A stretch of DNA of 64,000 nucleotides from positions 372,001-436,000 of the forward strand of contig NZ_LN831029.1 of NCBI RefSeq assembly GCF_001457475.1. Reading direction: 5' to 3'. This stretch comes from Achromobacter xylosoxidans (GTDB taxonomy: Bacteria; Pseudomonadota; Gammaproteobacteria; Burkholderiales; Burkholderiaceae_B). Below are positions 19,881-28,921 of this stretch, one piece after another; within the stretch, counting starts at the first letter, position 1, and each line of letters begins with the position of its first letter. The position numbers and the translations under genes are program-made. The notes below the pieces were generated by a model. It saw only the letters and a list, made by a program, of their open reading frames with translations. It was not told where the DNA came from and did no database searches.

Positions 19881-20588
19881 TCAGGCCTGGGCTTTCGCGG
19901 CGTTCTGGTTTTGATTCCAGAGCTCCACCCACTGGGCGGCGTTGACGAGCGTGTCCACTATACCATCGACATCGAGCTCGCGCACGTCACGGCCTTCGTT
20001 GTAACCATACGGCACCACCAGCACCTGGGTGCCGGCGCTGCGGCCGGCCTGGGCGTCGTTGATGGAATCGCCGATGGTGACGGCCTCGGCCACCGTCACG
20101 CCCAGCAGTTCGCAGGCGTGCAGCACCTGGTCGGGGTCGGGCTTGCGGCGCGAGCAGGTGTCGCCGCACACCACCGCGTCGAAAAACCCGGCCAGGCCGG
20201 TGCGTTGCAGCAGCGGCAGGGTGAATTCGGTGGGCTTGTTGGTGACCACGGCCAGTTTCAGGCCCTGCTCGCGCATGTGCTTGAGGCCCTCGATGACGCC
20301 CGGGTAGACCTGGGCGCGTTCGCCGTTGACCAGGTGGTAGTGGCGGTAGAAGGCCTCGCGCGCCCGGGCAAAGTCCTCGGGCGACGGGTCGGCGGCGTCC
20401 AGGCTGCCAGCCAGGCTGCGGCGCACCAGGTTGTCCACCCCCTTGCCGACGAAGGTGGCCACGACATCCTCGCGCAGCGCGATCATGCCGAGTTCCACGC
20501 GCATGGCGTTGGCCGCGAAGGCCAGGTCGGGGATGGAGTCGAGCAGGGTGCCGTCCAGGTCCAGCAGCGCGGCGCGAAAGGGAGTCAT
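19881..20588 (-). CDS. gph: Phosphoglycolate phosphatase (HAD family)
   Basis: Gph removes phosphate from 2-phosphoglycolate, which arises from DNA repair or oxygenase side reactions. The 235-residue HAD hydrolase has motif I LLDLDGTLLDS, motif II VVTNK, motif III Lys within RRKPDP, and motif IV IGDSINDAQAG. It is 12 bp downstream of rpe, the common rpe-gph pair. Its 3' end is only 54 bp before the trp leader peptide, so read-through into trp is possible. Confidence 0.95.
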   Translation of the reverse strand: MTPFRAALLDLDGTLLDSIPDLAFAANAMRVELGMIALREDVVATFVGKGVDNLVRRSLAGSLDAADPSPEDFARAREAFYRHYHLVNGERAQVYPGVIEGLKHMREQGLKLAVVTNKPTEFTLPLLQRTGLAGFFDAVVCGDTCSRRKPDPDQVLHACELLGVTVAEAVTIGDSINDAQAGRSAGTQVLVVPYGYNEGRDVRELDVDGIVDTLVNAAQWVELWNQNQNAAKAQA

Positions 20589-20600
20589 GGCGGGTATTCC

Positions 20601-21296
20601 TCAGACGGCGGTGGTTTCGCCGATGGCGATCTGCTCGCGCATGGACTTGATGATGCCGGGGTAGTCGGGCTTGCCGAAGATGGCCGAGCCGGCCACGAAG
20701 GTGTCGGCGCCGGCGCGGCGGATTTCGGCGATGTTGTCGATCTTCACGCCGCCGTCCACCTGCAGCACGATTTCGTGGCCGCCGGCCTGGGTCCAGGCGT
20801 CGATGCGGGCGCGGGCCTCGCGCAGCTTGGCCAGCGCGCCCGGGATGAAGCTCTGGCCGCCGAAGCCGGGGTTGACCGACATGATCAGCACCAGGTCGAC
20901 CTTGTCCATGACGTGGTCCAGGTACGACAGGGGCGTGGCGGGGTTGAACACCAGGCCGGCCTTACAGCCGTTCTCGCGGATCAGCGACAGGGTGCGGTCG
21001 ACGTGGCGGCTGGCTTCGGGGTGGAAGCTGATGTAGTTGGCGCCAGCCTTGGCGAACATCGGCACCAGGGCGTCCACCGGCTCCACCATCAGGTGCACGT
21101 CGATCGGCACGGAAACATGGGGACGGATCGCCGCGCAGACCATCGGGCCGATGGTCAGGTTGGGCACGTAGTGGTTGTCCATCACATCGAAATGGATCCA
21201 GTCGGCGCCGGCGGCGACGACGTCACGCACTTCCTCGCCCAGGCGGGCGAAGTCGGCGGACAGGATGCTGGGGGTGATGCGGGTGGTGGTAGACAT
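20601..21296 (-). CDS. rpe: Ribulose-phosphate 3-epimerase
   Basis: Rpe interconverts ribulose 5-phosphate and xylulose 5-phosphate. The 231-residue TIM barrel has [15 protein letters not shown], the metal-binding [27 protein letters not shown] and [15 protein letters not shown], all family signatures. The ATG at 21296 fits the family N terminus; an upstream ATG at 21320 would add eight residues without a ribosome site. It pairs with gph downstream. apaG is divergent 69 bp away. Confidence 0.97.
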   Translation of the reverse strand: MSTTTRITPSILSADFARLGEEVRDVVAAGADWIHFDVMDNHYVPNLTIGPMVCAAIRPHVSVPIDVHLMVEPVDALVPMFAKAGANYISFHPEASRHVDRTLSLIRENGCKAGLVFNPATPLSYLDHVMDKVDLVLIMSVNPGFGGQSFIPGALAKLREARARIDAWTQAGGHEIVLQVDGGVKIDNIAEIRRAGADTFVAGSAIFGKPDYPGIIKSMREQIAIGETTAV

Positions 21297-21365
21297 GGCG
21301 TTCGGGGTGGGTGAAGGCATAATGTGCCATTATTGCAGCTTGCTCGTGCCACACAGGAAAGGACT

Positions 21366-21740
21366 GTGAAACCCTACGACCTGAGCGTCTCTGTCACTCC
21401 GCGCTTCGTGCCTGAACAGTCCGATCCCGGCGAACAGCAATACGTGTTCGCCTATACCGTGCGCATCACCAATACCGGGGAGCATCCGGCCCAGGTGATC
21501 AGCCGCCACTGGATTATCACCGATGGCAACCAGCGCGTGCAGGAAGTGCGCGGGCTGGGCGTCGTGGGCCAGCAGCCCCTGCTGGCGCCCGGCGAGACCT
21601 TCGAATACACCAGCGGCTGCCCCCTGCCCACGCCGGTCGGCACGATGCGCGGCACCTATCATTGCGTCGGCGAGAACGGCATTCCGTTCGAAGTGCCGAT
21701 TTCCGAATTCGTCCTGGCCATGCCGCGCACCCTGCACTGA
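21366..21740 (+). CDS. apaG: ApaG (CoD) protein
   Basis: This 124-residue single-domain protein has the ApaG core: FAYTVRITNTGEHPAQVISRHWIITDGN, then GVVGQQPLLAPGETFEYTSGCPL and GTMRGTYHC. The fold is fibronectin-like. In enterobacteria apaG is linked to apaH and to cobalt/magnesium tolerance, but its molecular role is unsettled. The start is GTG at 21366 with AGGAAAGG upstream, giving the usual family length. It is divergent from rpe and followed by mltA. Confidence 0.95.
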   Translation: MKPYDLSVSVTPRFVPEQSDPGEQQYVFAYTVRITNTGEHPAQVISRHWIITDGNQRVQEVRGLGVVGQQPLLAPGETFEYTSGCPLPTPVGTMRGTYHCVGENGIPFEVPISEFVLAMPRTLH

Positions 21741-21781
21741 CGCGGGGCGCGGCCATACGTTGTACGGTTTTCCATCTGCTC

Positions 21782-23083
21782 ATGAAGCGCATTCTTAGCT
21801 TGTCCGTGCTGTCGGCCCTGCTGGCGGCATGTACCACCACCTCAGAGATCCCGCCCGAATCCGGTGAATCCGGCGTTTCCGGCGCCCGCCCCGCGGCCGT
21901 CGACGGTCCGCTGGTGGTGCCGGCGCTGTCGGCCCTGCCCGATACGCCGCCGCGCGCCCTGGCCGGCAAATACAAAGCCGGCACCTGGGCCGAGATGCCG
22001 GGCTGGAGCAGCGACGACCTGGCCCAGTTCTGGCCCCTGTTCCTGCGCAACTGCAAGGGGCTGATGCGCCCGACCAGCGGCAACCTGGCCGCGCCCGCCC
22101 GCGCCACCCCGCGCGCCTGGCAGCCCGTCTGTGCCGCCGCGGCCGATCCGGCCCGGGCGCCCGCCGCCAACGATCCCGAGGGCGTGCGCCGCTTCCTGCA
22201 GACCTACCTGCAACCCTGGCGCCTGAACGCGGCCGACGGCAAGCCGGCCGCCAATACCGTCACCGGCTATTACGAGCCGCTGGTGCGCGGCTCGCGCCGC
22301 CAGGGCGGCAACTACCAATGGCCGCTGTACGCGGTGCCGGCCGACCTGCTGACCATCGACCTGGGCTCGGTCTATCCGGAACTGGCCGGCAAGCGCGTGC
22401 GCGGCAAGCTCGACGGCAAGCGCGTGGTGCCCTACGACACCCGCGCGGCCATCGAGTCGACCGGCCGCCGCCCGCCGGTGGTGGTGTGGGTCGACGACCC
22501 GGTCGACAACTTCTTCCTGCAGGTGCAGGGCTCGGGCCGCGTGCTGCTGACCGACGGCCCCGACAGCGGCAAGACCATCCGGGTGGCCTACGCCGACCAC
22601 AACGGCCAGCCCTACGTGTCCATCGGCCGCTGGCTGGCGGACCGCGGCGAGCTGTCGGCCGACCAGGCCTCGATGCAGAACATCCGCGCGTGGGCGCAGC
22701 GCAATCCCAAGCGCGTGCCCGAGATGCTCAACGCCAACCCGGCCGTGGTGTTCTTCCGCGAAGAGCCGGTGATCGATCCCGAGCTCGGCCCCAAGGGCGC
22801 CTATGGCGTCAACCTGGCCCCGCGGCGGGCGATCGCGGTGGATGCCGGTTTCGTGCCGCTGGGCACGCCGGTGTTCCTGGCCACCACCTTCCCGGCCTCC
22901 GACCGGCCGTTGCAACGCCTGGTGTTCGCCCAGGACACCGGCACCGCCATCCGCGGCGCGGCGCGCGCAGACTTCTACTGGGGCTACGGCGACGAGGCCG
23001 GCCAGCAGGCCGGGCGCATGAAGCAACGCGGCCAGATGTGGCTGCTGTGGCCGAAGCAGGCCGGGGAGCCGAGCGCAAGATGA
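21782..23083 (+). CDS. mltA: Membrane-bound lytic murein transglycosylase A
   Basis: MltA cleaves peptidoglycan glycan strands to 1,6-anhydro products. The 433-residue precursor has a lipoprotein signal with lipobox LLAAC (Cys17), so it is anchored to the outer membrane. The MltA domain follows (VTGYYEPLVRGS, VDDPVDNFFLQVQGSGRV, with the substrate-handling region after it). The C-terminal 3D domain has catalytic Asp residues in FAQDTGTAIRGAARADFYWG. Its stop overlaps the start of the hydroxylase gene by four bases. Confidence 0.96.
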   Translation: MKRILSLSVLSALLAACTTTSEIPPESGESGVSGARPAAVDGPLVVPALSALPDTPPRALAGKYKAGTWAEMPGWSSDDLAQFWPLFLRNCKGLMRPTSGNLAAPARATPRAWQPVCAAAADPARAPAANDPEGVRRFLQTYLQPWRLNAADGKPAANTVTGYYEPLVRGSRRQGGNYQWPLYAVPADLLTIDLGSVYPELAGKRVRGKLDGKRVVPYDTRAAIESTGRRPPVVVWVDDPVDNFFLQVQGSGRVLLTDGPDSGKTIRVAYADHNGQPYVSIGRWLADRGELSADQASMQNIRAWAQRNPKRVPEMLNANPAVVFFREEPVIDPELGPKGAYGVNLAPRRAIAVDAGFVPLGTPVFLATTFPASDRPLQRLVFAQDTGTAIRGAARADFYWGYGDEAGQQAGRMKQRGQMWLLWPKQAGEPSAR

Positions 23084-24249
23084 CACACCAGATCGTGGTT
23101 TGCGGGGCCGGCATCGTCGGCCTGTCCTCGGCCCTGGCGCTGGCCCGCCGCGGCCAGCGCGTGGCTCTGCTGGCGCCGCGCACGACCGTGCCACCGGCCG
23201 ATCCCAACCATTACCACGCGCGCGTCTACGCCATCTCGCCCGCCAGCCAGCGTTTCCTGGCCGAGCTGGGCGTGTGGGACGCGATGCCGTCCGCGCGGCT
23301 GACGCCGGTGCAGGCCATGGAGATCCATGGCGACGCCGACGGCCTGGTGCACCTGAACGCCTGGCAGGCGGCCCTGCCGCAACTGGCCTGGATCGTCGAG
23401 TCCGGCGAGATCGAGCGGGTGCTGATCCAGGCGGTGCGCATGTTCGGCATCCCCTGGTTGGAAGACCGCTGCACCGGCTACCAGGCCGGCGCCATCGAAA
23501 CCGAGAGCGGCGCCCGCATCCAGGCCGAGCTGTTCGTCGGCGCCGACGGCGCCGCGTCGCCGCTGCGCACCGCCGCCGGCCTCAAGCATGACGCCGTTTC
23601 CTACAACGACACCGGGCTGGTGGTGAACCTGGACGCCGAGCGCGCCCACCAGGGCACCGCCTTCCAGTGGTTCCGCGACGACGGCGTGCTGGCGCTGCTG
23701 CCGCTGCCGGACACGGCCGACGGCCCGCAGGTATCGATGGTCTGGTCGATGCGCGACGCGCAGGCGCGGGAATTGCTGGCCTTGCCCGCGGATGCGCAGG
23801 CGGCCCGCCTGGAATCGCTGTTGGAACATGCGGCCCAGGGCCGCCTGGGACGCCTGAAGGTGCGCAGCAAGCTGCATGGCTTTCCGCTGACGCTGGAGCG
23901 TGCCCAGATGGTGGCGCCCGGCATCGCGCTGGCCGGCGACGCCGCCCACCGCCTGCACCCGCTGGCCGGGCAGGGCCTGAACCTGGGGCTGGGCGACGTC
24001 GAGGCGCTGGCCCGCACCGTGGCCGGACGCGAACCCTACCGCCAGGCGGGCGACCTGCGGGTGCTGCATCGCTACCAGCGCGCCCGCGCCGAGCCGGTGC
24101 TGGCCTTGCGGCTGGCCACCGACGGGCTGCACAAGCTGTTCGGTTCGCATGCCACGCCGCTGGTGTGGTTGCGCAATGCCGGCATGCATTGGGTCGAGCG
24201 GGTCCCGCTGGTCAAGCGGCGCCTGATCGCCGGGGCCTCGACGAACTGA
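23080..24249 (+). CDS. UbiH/UbiF/Coq6-family FAD-dependent hydroxylase
   Basis: This 389-residue flavin monooxygenase has the N-terminal dinucleotide fold GAGIVGLSSALALARRG, the central motif ELFVGADGAASPLR and the FAD-binding GDAAHRLHPLAGQGLNLGLGDVEAL that defines the UbiH/COQ6 family. The family hydroxylates the ring of ubiquinone precursors. Which ring position is modified cannot be told from sequence, so no symbol is given. It overlaps mltA by four bases and precedes dsbC. Confidence 0.92.
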   Translation: MTHQIVVCGAGIVGLSSALALARRGQRVALLAPRTTVPPADPNHYHARVYAISPASQRFLAELGVWDAMPSARLTPVQAMEIHGDADGLVHLNAWQAALPQLAWIVESGEIERVLIQAVRMFGIPWLEDRCTGYQAGAIETESGARIQAELFVGADGAASPLRTAAGLKHDAVSYNDTGLVVNLDAERAHQGTAFQWFRDDGVLALLPLPDTADGPQVSMVWSMRDAQARELLALPADAQAARLESLLEHAAQGRLGRLKVRSKLHGFPLTLERAQMVAPGIALAGDAAHRLHPLAGQGLNLGLGDVEALARTVAGREPYRQAGDLRVLHRYQRARAEPVLALRLATDGLHKLFGSHATPLVWLRNAGMHWVERVPLVKRRLIAGASTN

Positions 24250-24417
24250 ATCGCACCGGCCCGCGCCGGTCGATGCACCGACGCCGCCGGCCCGGCACGG
24301 AACCCGCAGGGCGCCGGGGGGTCTGATTCCGGCAAGCCCCCGGCCAGCCCCTTTCGTCGGATCGGTTACGCTTTCGGCCAACGAGGGCGATACGTCACGC
24401 TAAATACAGGAGTCCCC

Positions 24418-25221
24418 ATGAATTTCCGTTTTTCCGCCACGCTGGCCGCCTGCTTCATGGCCGCGGGCCTGGGCCTGTCCGCCAGCGCTCAAGCGCAGGC
24501 AACGGGCGACAAGGCCGTTTCCACCAGCACGGTCGGCCAGGCGGGCAAGGGCAGCAAGAGCTATTCCACCACCCAGGTGGCGCCCGCCGATCCCGTGGCG
24601 GATGCGGTCAAGGAACGTTTCAGGCAGCGCTTCACCGGCATGGACGTGACCGCCGTGCGCCGCACGCCCTACGGGCTGTTCGAGGTGCAATTGGGCATGG
24701 ACCTGATCTACACCGATGAAAAAGTGACCTGGGTGATGGAAGGTCCGCTGATCGACGCCATGACGCGCCGCGACGTCACCCGCGAGGCGCAGGAAAAGCT
24801 CGGTTCCATCCCGTTCGACCAGTTGCCGCTGGACCTGGCCATCAAGCAGGTCAAGGGCGACGGCTCGCGCAAGGTCGCGATCTTCGAGGACCCCAACTGC
24901 GGTTACTGCAAGCAGTTGCGCAAGACGCTCGAAGACGTCGACAACATCACCGTCTACACCTTCCTGTACCCGATCCTGTCGCCCGACTCCAACGTCAAGG
25001 TGCGTGACGTCTGGTGCTCGGCGGACCCGGGCAAGGCGTGGGACGACTGGATGCTGCGCGGCCAGAAGCCGGCCACCGCCAATTGCAGCGTGCCCGAGGA
25101 CAAGTTGCTGGCGCTGGGCAAGCAACTGATGGTGCGCGGCACGCCCACGATGTTCTTCGCCGACGGCTCGCGCACCAGCGGCGCGTTGCCGCTGGACCAA
25201 CTCAAGGCACGACTGAACTGA
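24418..25221 (+). CDS. dsbC: Periplasmic thiol:disulfide interchange protein, DsbC type
   Basis: DsbC rearranges wrong disulfides in the periplasm. The 267-residue precursor has a signal peptide ending ASAQAQA. A DsbC-like N-terminal dimerisation region follows (about residues 60-120, with TPYGLFEVQLG). The thioredoxin domain contains active site CGYC (Cys161, Cys164) within FEDPNCGYCKQ, cis-proline RGTPTMFF, and a second Cys pair (VWCSAD and TANCSV). It follows the UbiH-type gene after 168 bp that include a small ACCGGC/GCCGGT hairpin, so it may have its own promoter. Confidence 0.95.
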   Translation: MNFRFSATLAACFMAAGLGLSASAQAQATGDKAVSTSTVGQAGKGSKSYSTTQVAPADPVADAVKERFRQRFTGMDVTAVRRTPYGLFEVQLGMDLIYTDEKVTWVMEGPLIDAMTRRDVTREAQEKLGSIPFDQLPLDLAIKQVKGDGSRKVAIFEDPNCGYCKQLRKTLEDVDNITVYTFLYPILSPDSNVKVRDVWCSADPGKAWDDWMLRGQKPATANCSVPEDKLLALGKQLMVRGTPTMFFADGSRTSGALPLDQLKARLN

Positions 25222-25284
25222 CCGGCGCGGGTCGCGCCGGCCGGGCGGCTGGCGCAGCGAGCGCCACGCCACCCGGAGACTAAC

Positions 25285-26241
25285 TTGAAAATCGCAATAC
25301 TCGACGATTACCACGACGTCGCCAAGCGCTACGCGGACTGGGGATCCCTCGGCGGCGACGCCGAAGTGCGGATCTTCAACAACTTCATTCCCGACGAGCA
25401 GGTCGAGGCCACGCTCGCACCGTTCGAGGTGATCGTGGCCATGCGCGAACGCACGCCGTTCCCCGCCGGCCGCATCCGCGCGCTGCCGAACCTGCGCCTG
25501 CTGGTCACCACCGGCATGCGCAACAACGCCATCGACATGCAGGCCTGCGCCGCGCAGGGCATCGTGGTCAGCGGCGCGCCCGGCAGCGCCGACGCCAACA
25601 CCGCCACCGCCGAACTGGCCTGGGCCCACATCCTGGGGCTGTTCAAGCACCTGCCCGCCGAAGACGCCGCCATGCGTCGGGGCATGTGGCAGACCGGCAT
25701 GCCCGAGCCCCTGGCCGGCAAGCGGCTGGGCGTGCTGGGACTGGGCAAGCTGGGCGCGGCGGTGGCCAAGGTGGGCCTGGCGTTCGGCATGGACGTGGTG
25801 GCCTGGAGCCCCAACCTGACCGACGAGCGCGCCGCCGAGGCGGGCGTCACACGGGTCGACAAGCACGAGTTGTTCGCGACGTCCGACGTCGTCAGCCTGC
25901 ACCTGATCCTGTCCGATCGCAGCCGCCACATCGTCGACGCCGCGGCGCTGGCCGCGATGAAGCCGACGGCCTATCTGGTGAACACCTCGCGCGCCGGCCT
26001 GGTGGACCAGGCGGCGCTGATGGACGCGCTGGTGAAGTTCCGCATCGCCGGCGCCGGGCTGGACGTGTTTCCCGACGAGCCGCTGTCGCCCACCGACAGC
26101 GTGCGCGACCTGGACAACGTCATCCTGACGCCGCACCTGGGCTACGTCAGCCGCGAGAACTTCGAGGCCTTCTACCGCAACGCGCTGGAGGCCGTGAAGG
26201 CCTGGCGCGATGGCCAGCCGGTGCGGGTGCTGAACGGCTGA
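25285..26241 (+). CDS. D-isomer-specific 2-hydroxyacid dehydrogenase
   Basis: This 318-residue NAD(P)-dependent dehydrogenase has the Rossmann motif LGVLGLGKLGAAVAK. The catalytic set is Arg in NTSRAGLV, Glu in DVFPDEPL and His in TPHLGYVSREN. Family members reduce 2-oxoacids or oxidise D-2-hydroxyacids (glycerate, lactate, phosphoglycerate); the substrate is not determined. The start is TTG at 25285, supported by GGAG about seven bases upstream. It lies 63 bp after dsbC and is followed by a tandem repeat with terminator-like hairpins facing the convergent ttcA. Confidence 0.9.
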   Translation: MKIAILDDYHDVAKRYADWGSLGGDAEVRIFNNFIPDEQVEATLAPFEVIVAMRERTPFPAGRIRALPNLRLLVTTGMRNNAIDMQACAAQGIVVSGAPGSADANTATAELAWAHILGLFKHLPAEDAAMRRGMWQTGMPEPLAGKRLGVLGLGKLGAAVAKVGLAFGMDVVAWSPNLTDERAAEAGVTRVDKHELFATSDVVSLHLILSDRSRHIVDAAALAAMKPTAYLVNTSRAGLVDQAALMDALVKFRIAGAGLDVFPDEPLSPTDSVRDLDNVILTPHLGYVSRENFEAFYRNALEAVKAWRDGQPVRVLNG

Positions 26242-26255
26242 GCGCCAGGGGGGAG

Positions 26256-26426
26256 GCCCCCACGCCGCGCCTTCGGCTTGCTGCCCCCCAAGGGGGCGTT
26301 TTCATCTTGAGGCGGCTCGGCGATGAAAAAGGGCCCCCACGCCGCGCCTTCGGCTTGCTGCCCCCCAAGGGGGCGTTTTCATCTTGAGGCGGCTCGGCGA
26401 TGAAAAGGGCCCCCACGCCGCGCGCG
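26256..26426. repeat. Tandem 77-bp repeat with embedded terminator hairpins
   Basis: A unit beginning GCCCCCACGCCGCGC is repeated at 26256 and 26333 (period 77), with a partial third copy from 26409 (one base shorter spacing). Each full copy contains the hairpin GCCCCC-CAA-GGGGGC followed by GTTTTC. This works as a terminator on the plus strand and probably on both strands. The repeat separates the convergent hydroxyacid dehydrogenase and ttcA genes. Small reading frames in it are artefacts of the repeat. Confidence 0.85.
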
Positions 26427-26439
26427 GACGGGGCGGCGC

Positions 26440-27456
26440 TCAGCCGCGCGTGAAGGTCACTTTCTTCTCGACGATGCCGGCCGCGTCGGGCGTGGCGGGC
26501 GTGTCGCCACAGGCCTCGTCCGCGTCATCCGACGGATCGACCGCGTCAAAGGCGGTGTCGCCGTTGGCGTCCGGCACGCCGGTCGGCTTGAGGCCGACGA
26601 AGTCGAACAGGTCGCGGTCCATCAGGTGCGACGGCACCACGCGCGACAGGGCGTTGAAGACGTTCCACGAGCGGCCCGGGTGCTGCCTGTCCCATTCCTT
26701 GATCATGCGGCCGACTTCCTTGCGCTTCAGGTTTTCCTGGGAGCCGCACAGGTTGCAGGGAATGATCGGGAACTGCTTGAGTTCGGCGTAGGCGATCAGG
26801 TCGGTTTCCGGCACGTAGGCGAGCGGGCGGATGACCGTGTGGCGGCCGTCGTCGGACACCAGCTTGGGCGGCATGCCCTTGGCCTTGCCGCCGTAGAACA
26901 GGTTCAGGAAGAAGGTGCCCAGGATGTCGTCGCGGTGGTGGCCGAGCGCGATCTTGGTGGCGCCCAGTTCCGAGGCCACGCGGTACAGGATGCCGCGGCG
27001 CAGGCGCGAACAGAGCGAGCACATCGTCTTGCCCTCTTCGAGCACGCGGGTGACGATCGAATAGGTGTCCTGCGTCTCGATGTGGAACTTCACGCCCAGC
27101 TCGGTCAGGTAGCGCGGCAGGATGTCGGCCGGGAAGCCGGGCTGCTTCTGGTCGAGGTTGACCGCGACCAGCTCGAACGGGAACGGCGCGCGCTTTTGCA
27201 GCTGGAGCAGAATGTCCAGCATGGCGTACGAGTCCTTGCCGCCCGACAGGCACACCATGACGCGGTCGCCCGACTCGATCATGTTGTAGTCGGAAATGGC
27301 GCGGGTGGTCTCGCGCGCCAGGCGCTTGGTGAGCTTGTTGCCTTCGTGGCGGGCCTTCTTGTCGTCGGGGCCGGCCACGGAGACGGCGCCGGTCGGCGCC
27401 ACCGCATCAATGGAGTCCGCCACGGCGCGGGTGTCGGGGGAGGCGATATCGTTCAT
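26440..27456 (-). CDS. ttcA: tRNA 2-thiocytidine(32) synthetase TtcA
   Basis: TtcA thiolates cytidine 32 of certain tRNAs using ATP and a 4Fe-4S cluster. The 338-residue protein has the PP-loop [11 protein letters not shown] and the cysteine sets of the family: [11 protein letters not shown] (CxxC) and later CNLCGSQ. The acidic C-terminal tail ([11 protein letters not shown]) is a lineage extension. The ATG at 27456 begins two bases after the folB stop, so the pair is probably co-transcribed. Confidence 0.95.
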   Translation of the reverse strand: MNDIASPDTRAVADSIDAVAPTGAVSVAGPDDKKARHEGNKLTKRLARETTRAISDYNMIESGDRVMVCLSGGKDSYAMLDILLQLQKRAPFPFELVAVNLDQKQPGFPADILPRYLTELGVKFHIETQDTYSIVTRVLEEGKTMCSLCSRLRRGILYRVASELGATKIALGHHRDDILGTFFLNLFYGGKAKGMPPKLVSDDGRHTVIRPLAYVPETDLIAYAELKQFPIIPCNLCGSQENLKRKEVGRMIKEWDRQHPGRSWNVFNALSRVVPSHLMDRDLFDFVGLKPTGVPDANGDTAFDAVDPSDDADEACGDTPATPDAAGIVEKKVTFTRG

Positions 27457-27458
27457 GG

Positions 27459-27818
27459 TCAACGCGAGATCTGGATTTCCACGCCCACCGCCGCACAGTC
27501 GGAGAAGGCCATGGGCTTGCTGATGCGCAGGCGCAGCGAGCGGATTTCATGGAAGTCGGCCAACAGGCGCGCGGCGACTTGTTCCACCAGGGTTTCGATC
27601 AGGTTCACGTGCGCCTGGGTGCATTCCTCGACGATGGCCTCGCGCAGGCGGCGATAGTCCAGCACGCTGTGGATATCGTGGTCGTCGACCGCGCGCTGGA
27701 TGTCGACGTCGAACTCGGCGTCGACGTGCAGCGGCTGGGTGGCGCGGCGTTCGTGTTCGAGGATGCCGATGCGGGCGTCGAGCGCGAGCCCGGAAAGGAT
27801 GATGCGGCGTGTGGGCAT
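27459..27818 (-). CDS. folB: Dihydroneopterin aldolase FolB
   Basis: FolB splits 7,8-dihydroneopterin in folate synthesis. The 119-residue protein has the family motifs: [19 protein letters not shown] (with the conserved Glu), [26 protein letters not shown], and RISKPMAF near the C terminus with the catalytic Lys. It is immediately followed by ttcA. The divergent FAD reductase gene begins 122 bp away. Confidence 0.95.
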   Translation of the reverse strand: MPTRRIILSGLALDARIGILEHERRATQPLHVDAEFDVDIQRAVDDHDIHSVLDYRRLREAIVEECTQAHVNLIETLVEQVAARLLADFHEIRSLRLRISKPMAFSDCAAVGVEIQISR

Positions 27819-27940
27819 GATGAAAACCTGGATGGAATCCCGGAATTGTAAGGCGGCGGCGGACCGGGCCGGCGCGCTGGCTACAATCCGGCCATGGCCG
27901 GGCGCCCGCGCGGGGGCGGCGACGGCAAACAAGGGATGAA

Positions 27941-28843
27941 ATGCAACAGATGCACGATGCGGTCATTGTAGGGGGCGGCCCGGCCGGCGCCTCCTGCGCC
28001 CTCTGGCTGGCCCGGCTGGGCCTGGCGCCGCTGCTGGTCGAGGCCAGCGGCCGCCTGGGCGGCCTGAGCGTGGACAACCCCTTCGCCGACGACTGGATCG
28101 CGGTGTTGCCCGGCATGACCGGCCAGCAGGTGGCCGCCAATATCGATACCAGCGTGCGCGCCGCCGGCGTGCCGCTGCGCCTGGACACCCGCGTGACGGC
28201 GGTGCGGCCCTGCAAGGGCGGCATCGAGGCGACCCTGGTCGACGCAAATGGGGACGTATCGCAGACGCGCGGCCGCACCCTGGTGATCGCCTCGGGCGTG
28301 CGCGCCAAGGGCTTCCCGGAACATCCGCCGGGCGCCAGCTGGCCCGGCGTGTTGATCGGGCCGGGTTCGCCCATCGTGGCGCAGGATTACTCCGGCCTGT
28401 CGGTGGCGGTGCTGGGCGGGGGCGACAACGCCTTCGAAAACTACGTCTACGTGCGCAACCGCGGCGCCCGCGCCGTGCACCTGTACGCCCGCAGCGTGCG
28501 GGCGCAGCAGCAATGGGTGCTGCGCGCCGGCAAGGAAGGCGTGCGCATCGGCCCGTACCAGGTGGATCCGGCCACCCGCAGCGTGGACGGCCAGCGCTAC
28601 GACCTGATCCTGGTGTTCTACGGCTGGGAGCCGCAGGCCGCGTTCGCCGACAGCCTGCAACTGGCGCGCGACGAGCGCGGCTACATCCGCACCGATTTCG
28701 CCACCGCCGAGACCAGCGTGCCGGACATCTACGCCATCGGCGAGGTGGCCCATCGCATGCATCCCTGCGTGGTCACGTCGATGGCGGACGGCGTGGTGGC
28801 GGCCAAGGCGATCCAGCGGCGCTGGGAGCGGGCGGGGGAGTAG
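27941..28843 (+). CDS. FAD/NAD(P)-dependent oxidoreductase, thioredoxin-reductase fold
   Basis: This 300-residue two-domain flavoprotein has an N-terminal FAD motif VIVGGGPAGASCALWLARLG, a central NAD(P) motif VAVLGGGDNAFENYVYV and a C-terminal flavin contact DIYAIGEVAHR. The redox CxxC of true thioredoxin reductases is absent. It is therefore more like the ferredoxin/flavodoxin-NADP reductases of the same fold; the electron acceptor is unknown. It begins right after folB in divergent orientation. Confidence 0.85.
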   Translation: MQQMHDAVIVGGGPAGASCALWLARLGLAPLLVEASGRLGGLSVDNPFADDWIAVLPGMTGQQVAANIDTSVRAAGVPLRLDTRVTAVRPCKGGIEATLVDANGDVSQTRGRTLVIASGVRAKGFPEHPPGASWPGVLIGPGSPIVAQDYSGLSVAVLGGGDNAFENYVYVRNRGARAVHLYARSVRAQQQWVLRAGKEGVRIGPYQVDPATRSVDGQRYDLILVFYGWEPQAAFADSLQLARDERGYIRTDFATAETSVPDIYAIGEVAHRMHPCVVTSMADGVVAAKAIQRRWERAGE

Positions 28844-28921
28844 CTTCGCGTTCCCCCGGCCCTTGCTGGCCAGCCCTCGGTCCCCGGCGCGTTTCGTCCC
28901 CGGCACCGACCTGTCTTTTCT

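Noticed and set aside
26147..26416. A small minus-strand reading frame across the 77-bp repeats
   Set aside because: Its protein is itself a tandem repeat created by the DNA repeat and overlaps the end of a real gene.
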